A stretch of 64,000 bases of DNA from positions 36,500-100,499 of the forward strand of contig CAIUOG010000179.1 in NCBI GenBank assembly GCA_903900705.1. The letters run 5' to 3'. Source of the stretch: an uncultured Acidobacteriia bacterium. GTDB taxonomy: Bacteria > Acidobacteriota > Terriglobia > Bryobacterales > Bryobacteraceae. Numbering within the stretch: the first letter of the stretch is position 1; the number at the start of each line of letters is the position of its first letter. Below, one piece after another: positions 43,653-54,203 of this stretch. The notes beneath the pieces are model-generated. The model was not told the origin of the DNA. It did no database searches and saw only the letters and a list, made by a program, of their open reading frames with translations. The translations under genes and the position numbers were made by a program.

Positions 43653-45050
43653 ATGACGCAGTTGGACGAGGCGATCGCCCGGTATCATCGGATCCTCGAA
43701 TCCGAACCCTACCGCGACCTGAGGTGGGTGAAAAATTTACAGGATGAGATGGAAGCCCGCCAGCTAAGTTCTGGTGGACGGCTTCTTTGTCCCTTCCTTC
43801 GGCCTAACTTTGTTACCCAGAAGCAGTATGACAACCTGGTCAAGACCGGCGAAGCGCTGATCGCGGCGGTGGACCGGATGTTGCGACTCGCTCTGGCATC
43901 CCCTCAGCTGCTGTCCCGCATGCAGTTGTTTCCGGCTGAGAAAATGCTGGCCGCCATCGATCCCGGTTACGAGATGTCCGAAGTTTCGGCCCAGCTCGAC
44001 CTGCAGATTCAGAACGGCTCCCTGCATGTCCTGCAGTATAACGCGGACGCTCTTTCGGGAGCCGCTTACGCCGAAGGGCTGTCGGATTTGTTCTATGACT
44101 GTCCGCCCGTGAAGGAATTCCGGCGGCGTTATAACCTGACGCGTGTGGGCGGCAAGAAGCCTTTTCTGCATGCGCTGCTGAAAGCCTATAAGATGTTTGG
44201 TTCCCAGAAGTCTGTGGGCGCGGCGCACGCGGCGAGCCAGGCGGCGGCGCATGGCAGGAAGCCGAATATCGCGATCCTCGAATTCCGCAGCGCCACGGGC
44301 CGCAGCGAATATGAAATCTTCCGCGAATATTTCCGTGCGGAAGGCTATCAGACGGAATTAATCGCGCCCGACCAGCTGGAATATAAGAACGGCGTTCTGC
44401 GGGCCAACGGTTTCGATATCGATCTGATTTACCGTCGGATCAGCGCGCAGGAGTTCCTGCTGCGCTTCACGCTGAACCACCCGCTGGTGCAGGCCTATCA
44501 GGACCACAACATTTGCATTGTGAACAGCTTCCGTTCGGAACTGTCCCACAAGAAGGCAATGTTTGCGCTGCTCACCGAGGAATCGCTGATTGCGAAGTTC
44601 CCGGTGAACGAGCGCAAAGCGGTGACCGAACATGTGCCGTGGACGCGCGTTGTAAAGGCCGGTCGCGCAACTTATCACGGCGATACGGTGGATTTACTCG
44701 AATTCATCAAGGAAAACCGGGAAAAGCTGGTGCTTCGCCCGAACGATGAATACACGGACCTGCATAGCTTCGTAGGCTATGAACACGACGACGGCTCCTG
44801 GGCTCGCGCCCTCCGCGAAGCGCAACGGGCTCCGTACGTGGTGCAGGAGCGCGTGAAGCCGACGCGCACGCTGTTCCCGCTGATGAACTACGGGCACCTC
44901 GAATTCAAAGAAATGCAGGTGGATGTACAGCCCCAGGCCTTCCTCGGGAAGGTGGGAGGCTGCTCCAGCTACGTGTCTTCGGAAGGAGCCGGGACGTACT
45001 CTCCCGCTTCCGGGATTGCGCCCACTTTCATCATTGAAAACAAAGCCTGA
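43653..45050 (+). CDS. Circularly permuted ATP-grasp-like protein
   Basis: The 465-residue protein has an ATP-grasp-type C-terminal half: KLVLRPNDEYTDLHSFVGYE, split here as KLVLRPNDEY and LHSFVGYE, APYVVQERVKP, and FKEMQVDVQPQAFLGKVGG followed by CSSYVSSEG. The order fits circularly permuted ATP-grasp families (CP_ATPgrasp), whose members form peptide or amide bonds. The N-terminal half is helical (RYHRILESEPYRDL) and belongs to no family I recognise. ATG 43653 has a poor ribosome site; ATG 43614 lies upstream in frame. The next gene overlaps its end. Confidence 0.65.
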   Translation: MTQLDEAIARYHRILESEPYRDLRWVKNLQDEMEARQLSSGGRLLCPFLRPNFVTQKQYDNLVKTGEALIAAVDRMLRLALASPQLLSRMQLFPAEKMLAAIDPGYEMSEVSAQLDLQIQNGSLHVLQYNADALSGAAYAEGLSDLFYDCPPVKEFRRRYNLTRVGGKKPFLHALLKAYKMFGSQKSVGAAHAASQAAAHGRKPNIAILEFRSATGRSEYEIFREYFRAEGYQTELIAPDQLEYKNGVLRANGFDIDLIYRRISAQEFLLRFTLNHPLVQAYQDHNICIVNSFRSELSHKKAMFALLTEESLIAKFPVNERKAVTEHVPWTRVVKAGRATYHGDTVDLLEFIKENREKLVLRPNDEYTDLHSFVGYEHDDGSWARALREAQRAPYVVQERVKPTRTLFPLMNYGHLEFKEMQVDVQPQAFLGKVGGCSSYVSSEGAGTYSPASGIAPTFIIENKA

Positions 45051-45555
45051 CAACACCGAACCGGAACCCTGGCTGCGGGGTGTTCCCCGGAATGTGGACC
45101 CCTTCACGGGGCACCTGCTGCGCGCCAGTGAGCATATTCGGGAAGACGCGGAAAAGGCGCTGAACGGCCTGACGCTTTCTCAGGTTTGGGCCACGCCGCA
45201 CGGCATGACTTCCGCCGGTTTTCATGCGAAGCATCTGGCGGGGAGCACAGAACGCCTCTGCACGTACCTTGCCGGCGCTTCCCTGACGGACGAACAGATC
45301 AGAGCCGTCGCGCTCGAAGGCGCCGGCAACCAGAGCGCCGCGGAATTGCTGGGGGAGATTCGCCTCGCGCTCCTGCGCTACGAGAACCTGGTGCGGGAAC
45401 TTCGCGCGGAGTCTTTCGGAAGTCTCCGGGAGGTGGGCCGCAGGCGGCTCCCGGTGACGGCGGTCAGCCTTGCGATCCACATTGCGGAACACGGGCAGCG
45501 CCACACAGGCCAGTTGGTGAGCGCGGCGAGACTCGCCCGGGCCACCACTTTGTAG
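45034..45555 (+). CDS. DinB-family protein
   Basis: A four-helix DinB/YfiT-like protein of about 173 residues: HLLRASEHIREDAEKALNGL, split as HLLRASEHI and EKALNGLTL, GFHAKHLAGSTERLCTYL with the first His, and AIHIAEHGQRHTGQL with the distal His pair. The family binds a metal through three His and often acts as a thiol transferase. TTG 45034 overlaps the ATP-grasp stop by 17 bases. The pair could act together in a bacillithiol- or peptide-like pathway, but this is a guess. Confidence 0.75.
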   Translation: MKTKPDNTEPEPWLRGVPRNVDPFTGHLLRASEHIREDAEKALNGLTLSQVWATPHGMTSAGFHAKHLAGSTERLCTYLAGASLTDEQIRAVALEGAGNQSAAELLGEIRLALLRYENLVRELRAESFGSLREVGRRRLPVTAVSLAIHIAEHGQRHTGQLVSAARLARATTL

Positions 45556-45747
45556 CCGGAGTTTCACAATTTTCCGGAGCCGGACCACCCGCGCCCGGTG
45601 CTATACTCCGAACGGATGGTGCATCCTTCCCCGCACATTTGCGGCAGTTCGTTGTTCCAAAAAGCAAACCAACCCCCCTGCGCCGTTTTTGAGTTCCCGT
45701 TCCCAGCTCCCTTGTTCCTAAATCCCCGGAGGACGTTTCCAAACTAA

Positions 45748-46770
45748 ATGAAATCCAGCGTACAGGTTAGCCGTGGCATTGAAAGCCTCTTTGGCACTCA
45801 GGACGAAAATATCCGGCTCATTGAACTGGGCCTGAACGTCAAGACCAGACTGAGCAGCGAGACGATCGAAATCGACGGAGAGGAAAGCTGCGTCGCCCGC
45901 GCGGAGCAGATTTTCGAAGATTACTTTGCGCTGATCCGCGAAGGGCAGATCTTTAAGAACGGCGATCTGAATTCCCTGCTGCGCGTGGTGACGGCGGACC
46001 CGGATGTGACGCTGCGCAACCTGGTGAACAGCGGCAAGCAGCGGAGCTTCGGCAAGAAACTGCTGGCGCCGAAGACCGTGACGCAGCGGCGCTATCTGGA
46101 AGCCATTGAGCGGAATGACCTGACGTTCGGCATTGGCCCGGCAGGCACGGGCAAAACTTATCTTGCGGTGGCGATGGCGGTGCAGGCGCTGATCAGCAAG
46201 CGCGTGAGCCGCATTATCCTTACTCGTCCGGCTGTGGAAGCGGGTGAGCGCCTCGGCTTCCTGCCCGGCACGCTGCAGGAAAAAGTGGATCCGTACCTGC
46301 GCCCGCTCTATGACGCGCTCTACGACATGCTGGAAGCCGAGAAGGTGGAGAAACTGATTGAGCGCCTCGCCATTGAAGTCGCGCCGCTGGCGTTCATGCG
46401 CGGCCGTACGCTGAACGACAGCTTCATCATCCTCGACGAAGCGCAGAACACCACCACGGAGCAGATGAAGATGGTGCTGACCCGCCAGGGCTTCAACTCC
46501 AAAATGGTGGTGACCGGCGACCTGACGCAGATGGATCTGCCGAGCAACAAGCGCAGCGGTCTGCTGGAGGCGACCGAGGTGCTGAAGGGCGTGGAAGGCA
46601 TCTCTTTTGTCACCTTCGACGAGCGCGATGTGGTGCGCCACAGCCTTGTACAGCGTATTGTACGGGCTTATGAGAAGTACAATGAAGGAATAGCGGGCCG
46701 TCAGCTTTCTCTGAAACTGGCGGATTCTGCCGCTCCTGAACCAAAAACGACCGAGCCGGCATCTGTCTGA
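45748..46770 (+). CDS. PhoH-like ATPase
   Basis: The 340-residue PhoH/YbeZ protein has Walker [34 protein letters not shown], and Walker [11 protein letters not shown]. It is an RNA-associated ATPase that works with YbeY. First of the conserved phoH-ybeY-corC-era operon. A possible -10 TATACT lies at 45602. Confidence 0.96.
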   Translation: MKSSVQVSRGIESLFGTQDENIRLIELGLNVKTRLSSETIEIDGEESCVARAEQIFEDYFALIREGQIFKNGDLNSLLRVVTADPDVTLRNLVNSGKQRSFGKKLLAPKTVTQRRYLEAIERNDLTFGIGPAGTGKTYLAVAMAVQALISKRVSRIILTRPAVEAGERLGFLPGTLQEKVDPYLRPLYDALYDMLEAEKVEKLIERLAIEVAPLAFMRGRTLNDSFIILDEAQNTTTEQMKMVLTRQGFNSKMVVTGDLTQMDLPSNKRSGLLEATEVLKGVEGISFVTFDERDVVRHSLVQRIVRAYEKYNEGIAGRQLSLKLADSAAPEPKTTEPASV

Positions 46771-46780
46771 CCGGCCAAAA

Positions 46781-47215
46781 ATGAAATCCGATCCACTGAT
46801 AACTTACCGGCGCAAGCCGGCCACTCTCGATGCGGAAGCGCTCGGGACTTTTGCGGAAGATCTGCGCGTACGCGTGGCAAAGCGCGCGGAATTCCACTGC
46901 CTGATTACCAACGACGCCGAACTGCAGTCGCTGAACGCGCAGTTCCGGAATAAGGATTATCCGACGGACGTCCTGTCTTTTCCGGGAGCGGCGCCGTATC
47001 TGGGCGACATCGCCATTTCGCTGCGGCGCGCGCGGGCGCAGGCCAAAGAGTTCGGGCACTCGCTCGAAGACGAACTGCGCATCCTGCTGCTGCATGGCGT
47101 GCTGCATCTGACCGGCCTGGACCACGAAACCGACAACGGTGAAATGGCGAGGGCGGAGCAACGCTGGCGGAAGAAGCTCGGCCTGCCCACCAGCCTCACA
47201 GAACGAGCCAAGTAG
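46781..47215 (+). CDS. ybeY: Endoribonuclease YbeY
   Basis: The metal motif HGVLHLTGLDHE (H-x3-H-x5-H) and the FPTDVLSFP-like YPTDVLSFPG strand identify YbeY, which matures 16S rRNA 3' ends and takes part in ribosome quality control. 144 residues; 10 bases after phoH and abutting the corC-like gene. Confidence 0.96.
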   Translation: MKSDPLITYRRKPATLDAEALGTFAEDLRVRVAKRAEFHCLITNDAELQSLNAQFRNKDYPTDVLSFPGAAPYLGDIAISLRRARAQAKEFGHSLEDELRILLLHGVLHLTGLDHETDNGEMARAEQRWRKKLGLPTSLTERAK

Positions 47216-48499
47216 ATGTACCTGGCAGCTCTCGCTTTGTTGTTCCCGCTGGTGATTCTCTTCACGGCGATCCAGACGTTTTATCTGGAGGGCATGCGTC
47301 TGCGGAAGGTGGAACTACCCGCGCTGCAGTATTTCAAGGCGGAATTCGAACCGCGCCTGGGCATGCGGTCCGAAGAGGGTTCGCTCAGCTTTTCGCTCTG
47401 GAAACACGGCTGCCTGGTGCTGTTCGGCGTGCTTTCCCTCGCGCAGTGGACGGATGGGGAAACACCGAATTTTCCGGTACTGCTGGAGGCCATGGGCAGC
47501 GCTCTGTTTGCCATGCTGCTGTGCGCTTATCTGATACCGCAGATCCTGTTCCGGCGCACCGGTGGCAACTGGCTGAATCCGCTGCTGGGCTTCTATCGCG
47601 CGGCGGCGCTGCTGGTCCGGCCGCTGGTGCTGGGCCTGGGTTTCCTGCATTCCCTGCTCGACATTGTGAAGCAGGAACCGGAGGACGAAGATGGGGCCAC
47701 GGTGGCGGAGAATATTGACGCTCTGATTACCGCCGGGGCGGAAGAGGGACTGATTGAGGAAGAGGACCGGAAACTGATCCAGTCCGTGGTGGCGTTCGGC
47801 GATAAGACCGTGCGGGAGATCATGACGCCGCGACCCAATATGGTGAGCGTGCAGGCGGATGAAACGCTGGAAGACCTGCATGCCGTAGTGGTGAACGAAC
47901 AGTATTCGCGCATTCCGGTCTGGCAGAGTTCCATCGATGAAGTGATTGGCTTCGTGCACGTGCGCGACATGTTCGAGGTGGCGGAAAGCAGCCGGAAAAC
48001 GCGGAAAGTCCGCGAACTGATGCGCCCCATCCGGTTTGTTCCGGAGACCAAGGCGGCCGACGACCTGATGCGGGAGATGCAGCAGGAAGGCGCTCACATG
48101 GCGATTGTGGTGGACGAATACGGCAACACGGCGGGTCTGGTCACCATGGAAGATCTGGTGGAGGTGATTCTGGGCGAAATCCGCGATGAACACGAACCAC
48201 ACTCGGACGTGACCGATGATGGGAAGGGCGGCTACATCGTCTCCGGGAACTTCGATCTTTCCAGAGTTCACGACCTGCTGGAGTTCCGGCCGGAAGAAGA
48301 TATTGAGTCGACCACCGTCGGCGGACTGGTGATGGAGTGGCTGGGGCGGGTGCCCAAAGCCGGCGAGGACATCAGCCGCGACGGAATTTGTATTGAGGTT
48401 TTAGCCAGTGATGAAATGCGGGTGGAGAAGGTGCGTTTGAGCAGAAAAGCAGCAGAAGCAGGTCCGGTAGCCGACGTGATTTCCGAGGAAGGACAATGA
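47216..48499 (+). CDS. CorC/HlyC-type CNNM-CBS membrane protein
   Basis: Three to four N-terminal membrane helices (residues 1-150) precede a CBS pair ([20 protein letters not shown] and [20 protein letters not shown], shown shortened as VREIMTPR and VRELMRPI) and a CorC_HlyC transporter-associated domain ([23 protein letters not shown], given as [11 protein letters not shown]). The N-terminal domain is shorter and more divergent than a full CNNM domain. It may take part in Mg or Co transport. It abuts ybeY and overlaps era by 4 bases. Confidence 0.9.
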   Translation: MYLAALALLFPLVILFTAIQTFYLEGMRLRKVELPALQYFKAEFEPRLGMRSEEGSLSFSLWKHGCLVLFGVLSLAQWTDGETPNFPVLLEAMGSALFAMLLCAYLIPQILFRRTGGNWLNPLLGFYRAAALLVRPLVLGLGFLHSLLDIVKQEPEDEDGATVAENIDALITAGAEEGLIEEEDRKLIQSVVAFGDKTVREIMTPRPNMVSVQADETLEDLHAVVVNEQYSRIPVWQSSIDEVIGFVHVRDMFEVAESSRKTRKVRELMRPIRFVPETKAADDLMREMQQEGAHMAIVVDEYGNTAGLVTMEDLVEVILGEIRDEHEPHSDVTDDGKGGYIVSGNFDLSRVHDLLEFRPEEDIESTTVGGLVMEWLGRVPKAGEDISRDGICIEVLASDEMRVEKVRLSRKAAEAGPVADVISEEGQ

Positions 48500-49404
48500 C
48501 GCATCGCTCCGGTTTTGTATCGATTCTGGGTCGTCCGAACGCGGGAAAATCAACCCTGCTGAATGCGTTGGTGGGCCAGAAGGTGTCGATTGTCGCGGAT
48601 AAGCCGCAGACCACGCGCACGGCAATTCAGGGCGTGATGACGACGGATGAAGCGCAGGTGGTCTTTGTCGACACGCCGGGTATTCACAAGTCCGATTCGA
48701 CGATTAACAAGCGCATGATGGAATCGGTGCGCGCCTCGCTCGAAGAGCGCGACATGCTGATCTACGTGGTGGATTCGTCGGAACCTTTCGGCGAGGAAGA
48801 TCAGCGCGCGATGAGCATGCTGCGCGCGGGCGGACCGCCGGTGATTCTGGTGCTCAATAAGATCGACGCGGTGAAGGCCAAGCACGATCTGCTGCCGCTG
48901 ATGGACGCCTACAGCAAGCAGTTTGATTTTGTGGAAACTCTCCCGATGTCGGCGCTCAAAGAAACGGGCCTCGAAGATCTGCGGACAGCGGTGGTGAGCC
49001 GGATGCCGGAAGGTCCGGAATACTTCCCGGCTGACCATGTGACCGACCAGCCGGCGCGTTTTCTGGCGGCGGAACTGATCCGGGAAAAGATTCTGATCGC
49101 CACCCGGCAGGAAGTGCCACACGCCACCACAGTCATCATCGATAAGTGGGAAGAGACGCCGAACATTGTGCGGATCTACGCCACCATCTTTGTGGAGCGC
49201 GACGGGCAGAAGGCGATTGTGATCGGCGCGAAGGGAGCGATGCTGAAGAAAGTGGGCACGCTGGCCCGCGAGGAGATGGAATCGCTGTTCGGCATCAAGA
49301 TCTATCTCGACCTGCATGTGAAGGTGGAATCGGCGTGGCGGGAGAAATCGGCGTTCCTCAATGCTTTGGACTGGCGTACAATGGCGGGTAAAGATGAAGA
49401 TTAA
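48496..49404 (+). CDS. era: GTPase Era
   Basis: Ribosome assembly GTPase. G1 GRPNAGKSTLL, G3 VDTPGIHK, G4 LNKIDAV, G5 SALKE, and a C-terminal KH domain with IGAKGAMLKKVGTLARE. 302 residues. It overlaps the CorC-like gene and the following BON gene. Confidence 0.98.
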   Translation: MTHRSGFVSILGRPNAGKSTLLNALVGQKVSIVADKPQTTRTAIQGVMTTDEAQVVFVDTPGIHKSDSTINKRMMESVRASLEERDMLIYVVDSSEPFGEEDQRAMSMLRAGGPPVILVLNKIDAVKAKHDLLPLMDAYSKQFDFVETLPMSALKETGLEDLRTAVVSRMPEGPEYFPADHVTDQPARFLAAELIREKILIATRQEVPHATTVIIDKWEETPNIVRIYATIFVERDGQKAIVIGAKGAMLKKVGTLAREEMESLFGIKIYLDLHVKVESAWREKSAFLNALDWRTMAGKDED

Positions 49405-49690
49405 GCGGCTGGGCCTGTCAGTTGTACTTTTCCTGAGCATGATGATGACGGCCGCGGCCGCCAGCAAGCCTGCTCTGACGGACGATTTCCTGAACGATAC
49501 CGTGAAACAGCACCTTGCCTCCGACGCGGTGGTGAAGGGTGGGGCGATCGACGTGGAAGTGAAAGACGGCGTTGTGACCCTCAAGGGCAAAGTGGCCGAG
49601 GCCAGGCAGAAGGAAAAGGCCGAAAAGATCGCGAAGAAAGTTTCCGGCGTGAAGAGCGTTGTAAACGAGATCAAGATCGAAAAGCTGTGA
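49394..49690 (+). CDS. Small secreted BON-domain protein
   Basis: A signal peptide (to about residue 23) and one BON domain (VKQHLASDAVVKGGAIDVEV, then VTLKGKVAEARQKEKA and VSGVKSVVNEI). BON proteins bind phospholipids in the periplasm. ATG 49394 lies inside the era 3' end. It overlaps the next gene by 4 bases. Confidence 0.9.
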   Translation: MKIKRLGLSVVLFLSMMMTAAAASKPALTDDFLNDTVKQHLASDAVVKGGAIDVEVKDGVVTLKGKVAEARQKEKAEKIAKKVSGVKSVVNEIKIEKL

Positions 49691-50556
49691 AACCCCTCGC
49701 AGGCCTTCTTCTGGCTGCCATCCTGCTGCACGGGCAGGATTTCAATAACATTTTTGCGGAACGCGTCGGCACCGGCCTGCAGTTCGTGGATGGCCTGGTC
49801 TGGTCGCGTTCCGGCTTTCTGATCTTCTCCGATGCGCGAAAGAAGAGAATCTACCGCGTCGACCCCGGCAAACCGCCCGCCCCCACAGACGAAGACAGCA
49901 ACGCCGCCGAAGGGCTGGCTTTTGATCCGCAGGGACGCCTCTACATCTGCGAGCCCGGCACGCGGCGCGTGATCCGCATTGATGCAAAGAACAAACAGGA
50001 TGTGATTGCGGACGCGTTTCAGGGGAAGAAGCTGAATGCGCCGAATGATCTGGTGGTGCGTAAGGACGGCCATGTTTATTTCACAGACCCCGCTTTCGCC
50101 AGCCAGATTGACGCCCGCGAACTCGACTTCAACGGCGTCTTCCACGTAACGCCCAAGGGCGAGATCGAAGCCGTGGCGAAGTGGTCCACGCGGCCCAACG
50201 GAATCACGCTTTCGGCCGATGGCAAGACGCTGTTCGTGGTGGATTCCGACCGTCACGCCGTGGTCGCGTTCGATCTCGATGGCAAAACCGGCGGCGCGGG
50301 CAATCCGCGCGACGTAATTCAGAACATCGATGGCGTGCCAGGCGGCATCCGGACTGATGTGACTGGAAAAATCTATGTCGGCGCACGGGGCCTGGGTGTC
50401 TATGCGCCCGATGGCAAGCGCCTGCAACAACTGCTGATTGGCGAAATCATCACGAACTGCACTTTTGGCGATCCGGATTTCGAAACGCTCTACGTCTCCG
50501 GAAGGAAGTCGATTTACAAGATCCGTCTGGGCGTTAAAGGCGCGCTCTCCTATTGA
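49687..50556 (+). CDS. Secreted SMP-30/gluconolactonase-like beta-propeller
   Basis: A signal peptide (residues 1-16) and a six-bladed propeller with [21 protein letters not shown], shown as [10 protein letters not shown] and ICEPGTRRV, then [20 protein letters not shown], shown as LNAPNDLVV and [24 protein letters not shown] and [12 protein letters not shown]. Metal-binding Asn/Asp residues fit SMP-30. Likely a periplasmic lactonase. The GTG start overlaps the BON stop. Confidence 0.9.
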   Translation: MKPLAGLLLAAILLHGQDFNNIFAERVGTGLQFVDGLVWSRSGFLIFSDARKKRIYRVDPGKPPAPTDEDSNAAEGLAFDPQGRLYICEPGTRRVIRIDAKNKQDVIADAFQGKKLNAPNDLVVRKDGHVYFTDPAFASQIDARELDFNGVFHVTPKGEIEAVAKWSTRPNGITLSADGKTLFVVDSDRHAVVAFDLDGKTGGAGNPRDVIQNIDGVPGGIRTDVTGKIYVGARGLGVYAPDGKRLQQLLIGEIITNCTFGDPDFETLYVSGRKSIYKIRLGVKGALSY

Positions 50557-51011
50557 GCGATTCCGCGGAACTCGACTCACGACGATTTCCGCCGCGCCCG
50601 GTTCTGGGTGTTGGTGCGCTGATTCTGGAAGCAGACCGGATTCTGCTGGTCCGGCGCGGCCATGAACCGCTCAAAGGCTATTGGTCTTTGCCTGGCGGCT
50701 GTGTGGAAACCGGTGAGCGGCTGGAAGCGGCAATGAAGCGCGAGGTCCGTGAAGAGACCGGCCTCGAAGTGGAGGTGGTTTGTCTGCTCGAAATTTTCGA
50801 GCGCATCATGCCGGATGCGGCTGGGCGCGTGGAATACCACTACGTGCTGATGGATTACCTGTGCCGGCCTACCGGAGGCACCCTCGCCGCCGCCGATGAC
50901 GCCGACAAAGTCGCCTGGCTGACCGAAGCGGAACTGGCCGGACTGCTGATCACGGAAGGGACTCCGGTGGTGATTTCCAAAGCGTTCCGGTGGCTGCGGG
51001 AAAATGGGTAG
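50553..51011 (+). CDS. Nudix hydrolase
   Basis: The Nudix box G-x5-E-x7-REUxEE-x2-GU reads [14 protein letters not shown] followed by [12 protein letters not shown]. The neighbouring WSLPGG and [11 protein letters not shown] fit ADP-sugar or nucleotide hydrolases. Substrate unknown. TTG start overlaps the SMP-30 stop by 4 bases; mutS2 begins immediately after its stop. Confidence 0.93.
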   Translation: MSDSAELDSRRFPPRPVLGVGALILEADRILLVRRGHEPLKGYWSLPGGCVETGERLEAAMKREVREETGLEVEVVCLLEIFERIMPDAAGRVEYHYVLMDYLCRPTGGTLAAADDADKVAWLTEAELAGLLITEGTPVVISKAFRWLRENG

Positions 51012-53441
51012 GTGAACCCGATCAGCTCCGATTCCCTTGAATGGCTGCACGTCCGCGATCTGGTGAAACGCTATCTGGCGACTTCCGCCGGTGACGCTCT
51101 GCTGGAAGCGGTGGAGCCCTCGATTGCCGGTTCCGCCGCTGATCGCTCCGCCATCGAACACGCGCTCGCGGAGGCGGGCGAGGGCATGGCTTACCTGCGG
51201 GCGGCCGCGGGGCCACAGACGGGCGGCCAGGGCGCGGCAATCCGGGTGAATCTGAACGGCCTGCCCAACGTGACCGTGGCGGCGCAGAAACTTCGCATCG
51301 AAGGCGCGTCGCTCGATCCGCGGGAGATCTTCGACCTGATTGCGTTTCTGGACCGCGCGGCGGACGCAAAGTCCTTCCTGACGGCCGCGACGGAACGCTT
51401 TCCCCTTCTGGCCGCGCGGGCGGCGGGAATCGGCGATTTCCGGGATGTGCTGCGGACGGTGGAAGGGAAGATCCAGGCTGACGGCACCGTGCTGGACCAC
51501 GCCAGCCCGCACCTGAACCGCATCCGGCGGGAGATTGAGAGGCAGAAGAAGGCGATCCAGGATTCTCTGGAACGCTTCCTCAAGGCGAACCGAAACGAAG
51601 GCGTGCTGCAGGAAGAGTACGTCACCATCCGCAATGAGCGGTTCGTGGTGCCGGTGATTGCGGGCCAGCGGCGGAAGCTGCCGGGGGTGATCCACGGCGC
51701 AAGCTCCACCGGCCAGACGCTGTTTCTGGAACCGCTCGACACCATCGACCTGAACAACGAACTGGTGCGCCTGCAGGAAGAGGAGACGCGGGAAGTATTC
51801 CGCATCCTCAAAGAGCTCACCGAACGTCTGCGCGTATACGCCGCGCCCATTCAGGCGGCGGCCGGCATTATGGCGTTGCTCGATCTCATTTTTGCCAAGG
51901 CGAAATTCGGGCAGGAGTTTGATTGCTGCATCCCGAAGTTCGGCGCGCAGTTGTGTCTGGTGAACGCGCGGCACCCCCTGTTGATGGACGTGCTGCGCCG
52001 CAGGCGCGCCAGTGTTGTGCCGTTCAGCCTGACGCTCAACCGGGAATGCCGCACGCTGCTGATCAGCGGACCCAACACCGGCGGCAAGACCGTGACGCTG
52101 AAGACGGTGGGCGTGATTGCGCTGATGGCGCAGGCGGGCCTGCCCGTGCCGTGCGGGAGCGCGGAATTGCCCCTGTTTGAGCAGGTGCTGGCGGACATCG
52201 GCGACAACCAGTCGATTGAACAGAACCTCAGTACCTTTTCGGCGCACGTTTCGCGGTTGCGGGAGATGGCGCTCGATGTGACGCCGGATTCGCTGGTGCT
52301 GCTGGATGAGATCGGGTCGGCGACGGACCCGGAAGAGGGCGGGGCTTTGGGGGTGGCGCTGGTGGACCACTTCCGCGCGGCGGGGGCGTTTACGCTCGCG
52401 TCCACCCACCTGACGGCGCTGAAGATCTACGGCGCGAATACGAAGACCGTTGTGAATGCGTCGATGGGCTTCGATGAGGAAACGCTCGCGCCCACTTATC
52501 AGCTGCGGATCGGGCTGCCCGGCAAGTCGGCGGGTCTGGATATTGCGATGCGGCTGGGCATGCCGGAAGACATCATGCGGCGCGCGCGCGCGTCACTGAG
52601 CACGCAGGAAATCGAGCTCTCGCAATTGATTGCCGATCTACACCAGCGGCTGGAAGAAGTGAACCAGCAGAGGGCGCAGCTGGAGCGGGACCGGATTGCG
52701 CTGGCGGGACGCGAACGGCAGCTGAATCTGGATTCGGAGAAGCAACTCGGCGCGAAGCTGCGCGATCTGGAAGCGCGGTTTGACGAAATGCAGCGGCGCT
52801 GGCAGGATCGCGCCGATAAGACGGTGGCGAAAATCGCGGAGACCGCGGACCGGCGGAAGTCGGTGGATCAGGCGCAGCGCGAGACCGCGAAGTTCAGCCG
52901 GGAAATGCGGGAGGACTGGGAGACGACCGTGGTTCCGGTCACCGCTTCACCCCAAAGTGAAATTCCGCGGCGACTGAAGATCGAAGAGGGCGTGCGGGTT
53001 CGGGTGAAGGGTCTGCGCGATCTCGCGAGAGTGCGGCGAGTGCTGAGCAATGACCGTTACGAGGTGGAAGCCGGCTTCATGAAGCTGCAGATCGCCGCCG
53101 CCGACGTGGAAGAGGTTTTCGCGGAAAACTCCGGCCCGGCGCAACAGAAACTGCCGAAGAACGTGACGTTTCAGCGCGGACCGGAACTGAATCCGACGGC
53201 GCAGGAACTCAACATTATCGGCCAGCGCGCGGATGATGCGATGGATATGCTGGAACGGTTTCTGGATGACGCGGTGATGGCGACCGCGGCCCGCGTCCGC
53301 ATTGTCCACGGCCATGGCATGGGCGTGCTGAAACGCGCCGTGCAGGAACTGCTGAAGAAAAATCCGCATGTGGAGAAGTATTATCCGGCCTCGCAGTTTG
53401 AGGGCGGAGCGGGCGCGACGATTGTGGAATTAAAGGAATAG
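51012..53441 (+). CDS. mutS2: Endonuclease MutS2
   Basis: MutS-type ATPase with Walker A SGPNTGGKTVTLKT, VLLDEIGSATDPEEGGAL (Walker B), then a coiled-coil linker (residues about 530-640) and a C-terminal Smr domain with VRIVHGHGMGVLKRAV. It suppresses recombination or splits collided ribosomes in other bacteria. GTG start directly after the Nudix stop. Confidence 0.97.
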   Translation: MNPISSDSLEWLHVRDLVKRYLATSAGDALLEAVEPSIAGSAADRSAIEHALAEAGEGMAYLRAAAGPQTGGQGAAIRVNLNGLPNVTVAAQKLRIEGASLDPREIFDLIAFLDRAADAKSFLTAATERFPLLAARAAGIGDFRDVLRTVEGKIQADGTVLDHASPHLNRIRREIERQKKAIQDSLERFLKANRNEGVLQEEYVTIRNERFVVPVIAGQRRKLPGVIHGASSTGQTLFLEPLDTIDLNNELVRLQEEETREVFRILKELTERLRVYAAPIQAAAGIMALLDLIFAKAKFGQEFDCCIPKFGAQLCLVNARHPLLMDVLRRRRASVVPFSLTLNRECRTLLISGPNTGGKTVTLKTVGVIALMAQAGLPVPCGSAELPLFEQVLADIGDNQSIEQNLSTFSAHVSRLREMALDVTPDSLVLLDEIGSATDPEEGGALGVALVDHFRAAGAFTLASTHLTALKIYGANTKTVVNASMGFDEETLAPTYQLRIGLPGKSAGLDIAMRLGMPEDIMRRARASLSTQEIELSQLIADLHQRLEEVNQQRAQLERDRIALAGRERQLNLDSEKQLGAKLRDLEARFDEMQRRWQDRADKTVAKIAETADRRKSVDQAQRETAKFSREMREDWETTVVPVTASPQSEIPRRLKIEEGVRVRVKGLRDLARVRRVLSNDRYEVEAGFMKLQIAAADVEEVFAENSGPAQQKLPKNVTFQRGPELNPTAQELNIIGQRADDAMDMLERFLDDAVMATAARVRIVHGHGMGVLKRAVQELLKKNPHVEKYYPASQFEGGAGATIVELKE

Positions 53442-53444
53442 AGC

Positions 53445-54203
53445 ATGATTTCCTGTCACAACCTGACGCGGCGGTTCGGGGTTTTCACCGCCGTGGATGA
53501 GATTTCATTCGAGCTGCCCACAGGGTCCATCTGTGCGTTCATGGGTCCGAACGGCGCGGGAAAATCCACCACCGTGAATATGCTGACCGGGCTGCTGCCG
53601 CCGAGTTCGGGGGATGCCACGGTAGCGGGCCTGAGCATTACGTCGGGCGGGCTGGAACTGAAACGGAAGATTGGCGTCTTACCCGCGAATCTGGGGCTTT
53701 TCGACGATCTGACCGTGGAAGAACATCTGTTTCTCACAGGCGATGTTTACGGCCTTTCGCGCACCGATACCGAAGCGCGCGCGACGCAGCTGCTGCGCGT
53801 GCTTGATCTGGAACATGGCCGCAACATATTCGCCAGCCGCTGCTCCAGCGGCATGCGCAAGAAGACCGCGCTGGCGATGGCATTGATCTACAACCCTCCG
53901 GTGCTGTTTCTCGATGAGCCGTTTGAGGCGATTGATCCCATGACGTCGCGCACCATCAGTGAACTGCTGGTGATGCTGGCTTCGCGCGGCACAACGGTGT
54001 TTCTGACCTCGCACATCCTCTCCACCATCGAGCGCATGGCCACGCATTTCATGGTGATCCGCGGCGGACGGATCGTCTGGAGTTCCACGGCGGCGGAGCG
54101 CACGCGCCCGCTCGAGGACATCTATTTCGAACTGATCGGATATCCGGCGCTCGAGAACGTGGAGTGGCTGGGGTCCGCGGCAAGCGGGTCCCTTTCGAAG
54201 TGA
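53445..54203 (+). CDS. ABC transporter ATP-binding protein
   Basis: Walker A MGPNGAGKSTT, Q-loop near GVLPANLGLFDDL, Walker B PVLFLDEPFEAIDPM, H-loop FLTSHI. The signature is RCSSGMRKKTALA, which departs from LSGGQ. It pairs with the membrane protein that follows (shared overlap). Substrate unknown. Confidence 0.95.
   Translation: MISCHNLTRRFGVFTAVDEISFELPTGSICAFMGPNGAGKSTTVNMLTGLLPPSSGDATVAGLSITSGGLELKRKIGVLPANLGLFDDLTVEEHLFLTGDVYGLSRTDTEARATQLLRVLDLEHGRNIFASRCSSGMRKKTALAMALIYNPPVLFLDEPFEAIDPMTSRTISELLVMLASRGTTVFLTSHILSTIERMATHFMVIRGGRIVWSSTAAERTRPLEDIYFELIGYPALENVEWLGSAASGSLSK

Noticed and set aside
48550..50580. A 676-codon open frame opposite era, BON and SMP-30 genes
   Set aside because: It spans three well-supported genes and its translation is His/Arg-rich with no motifs, a typical antisense shadow in GC-rich DNA.
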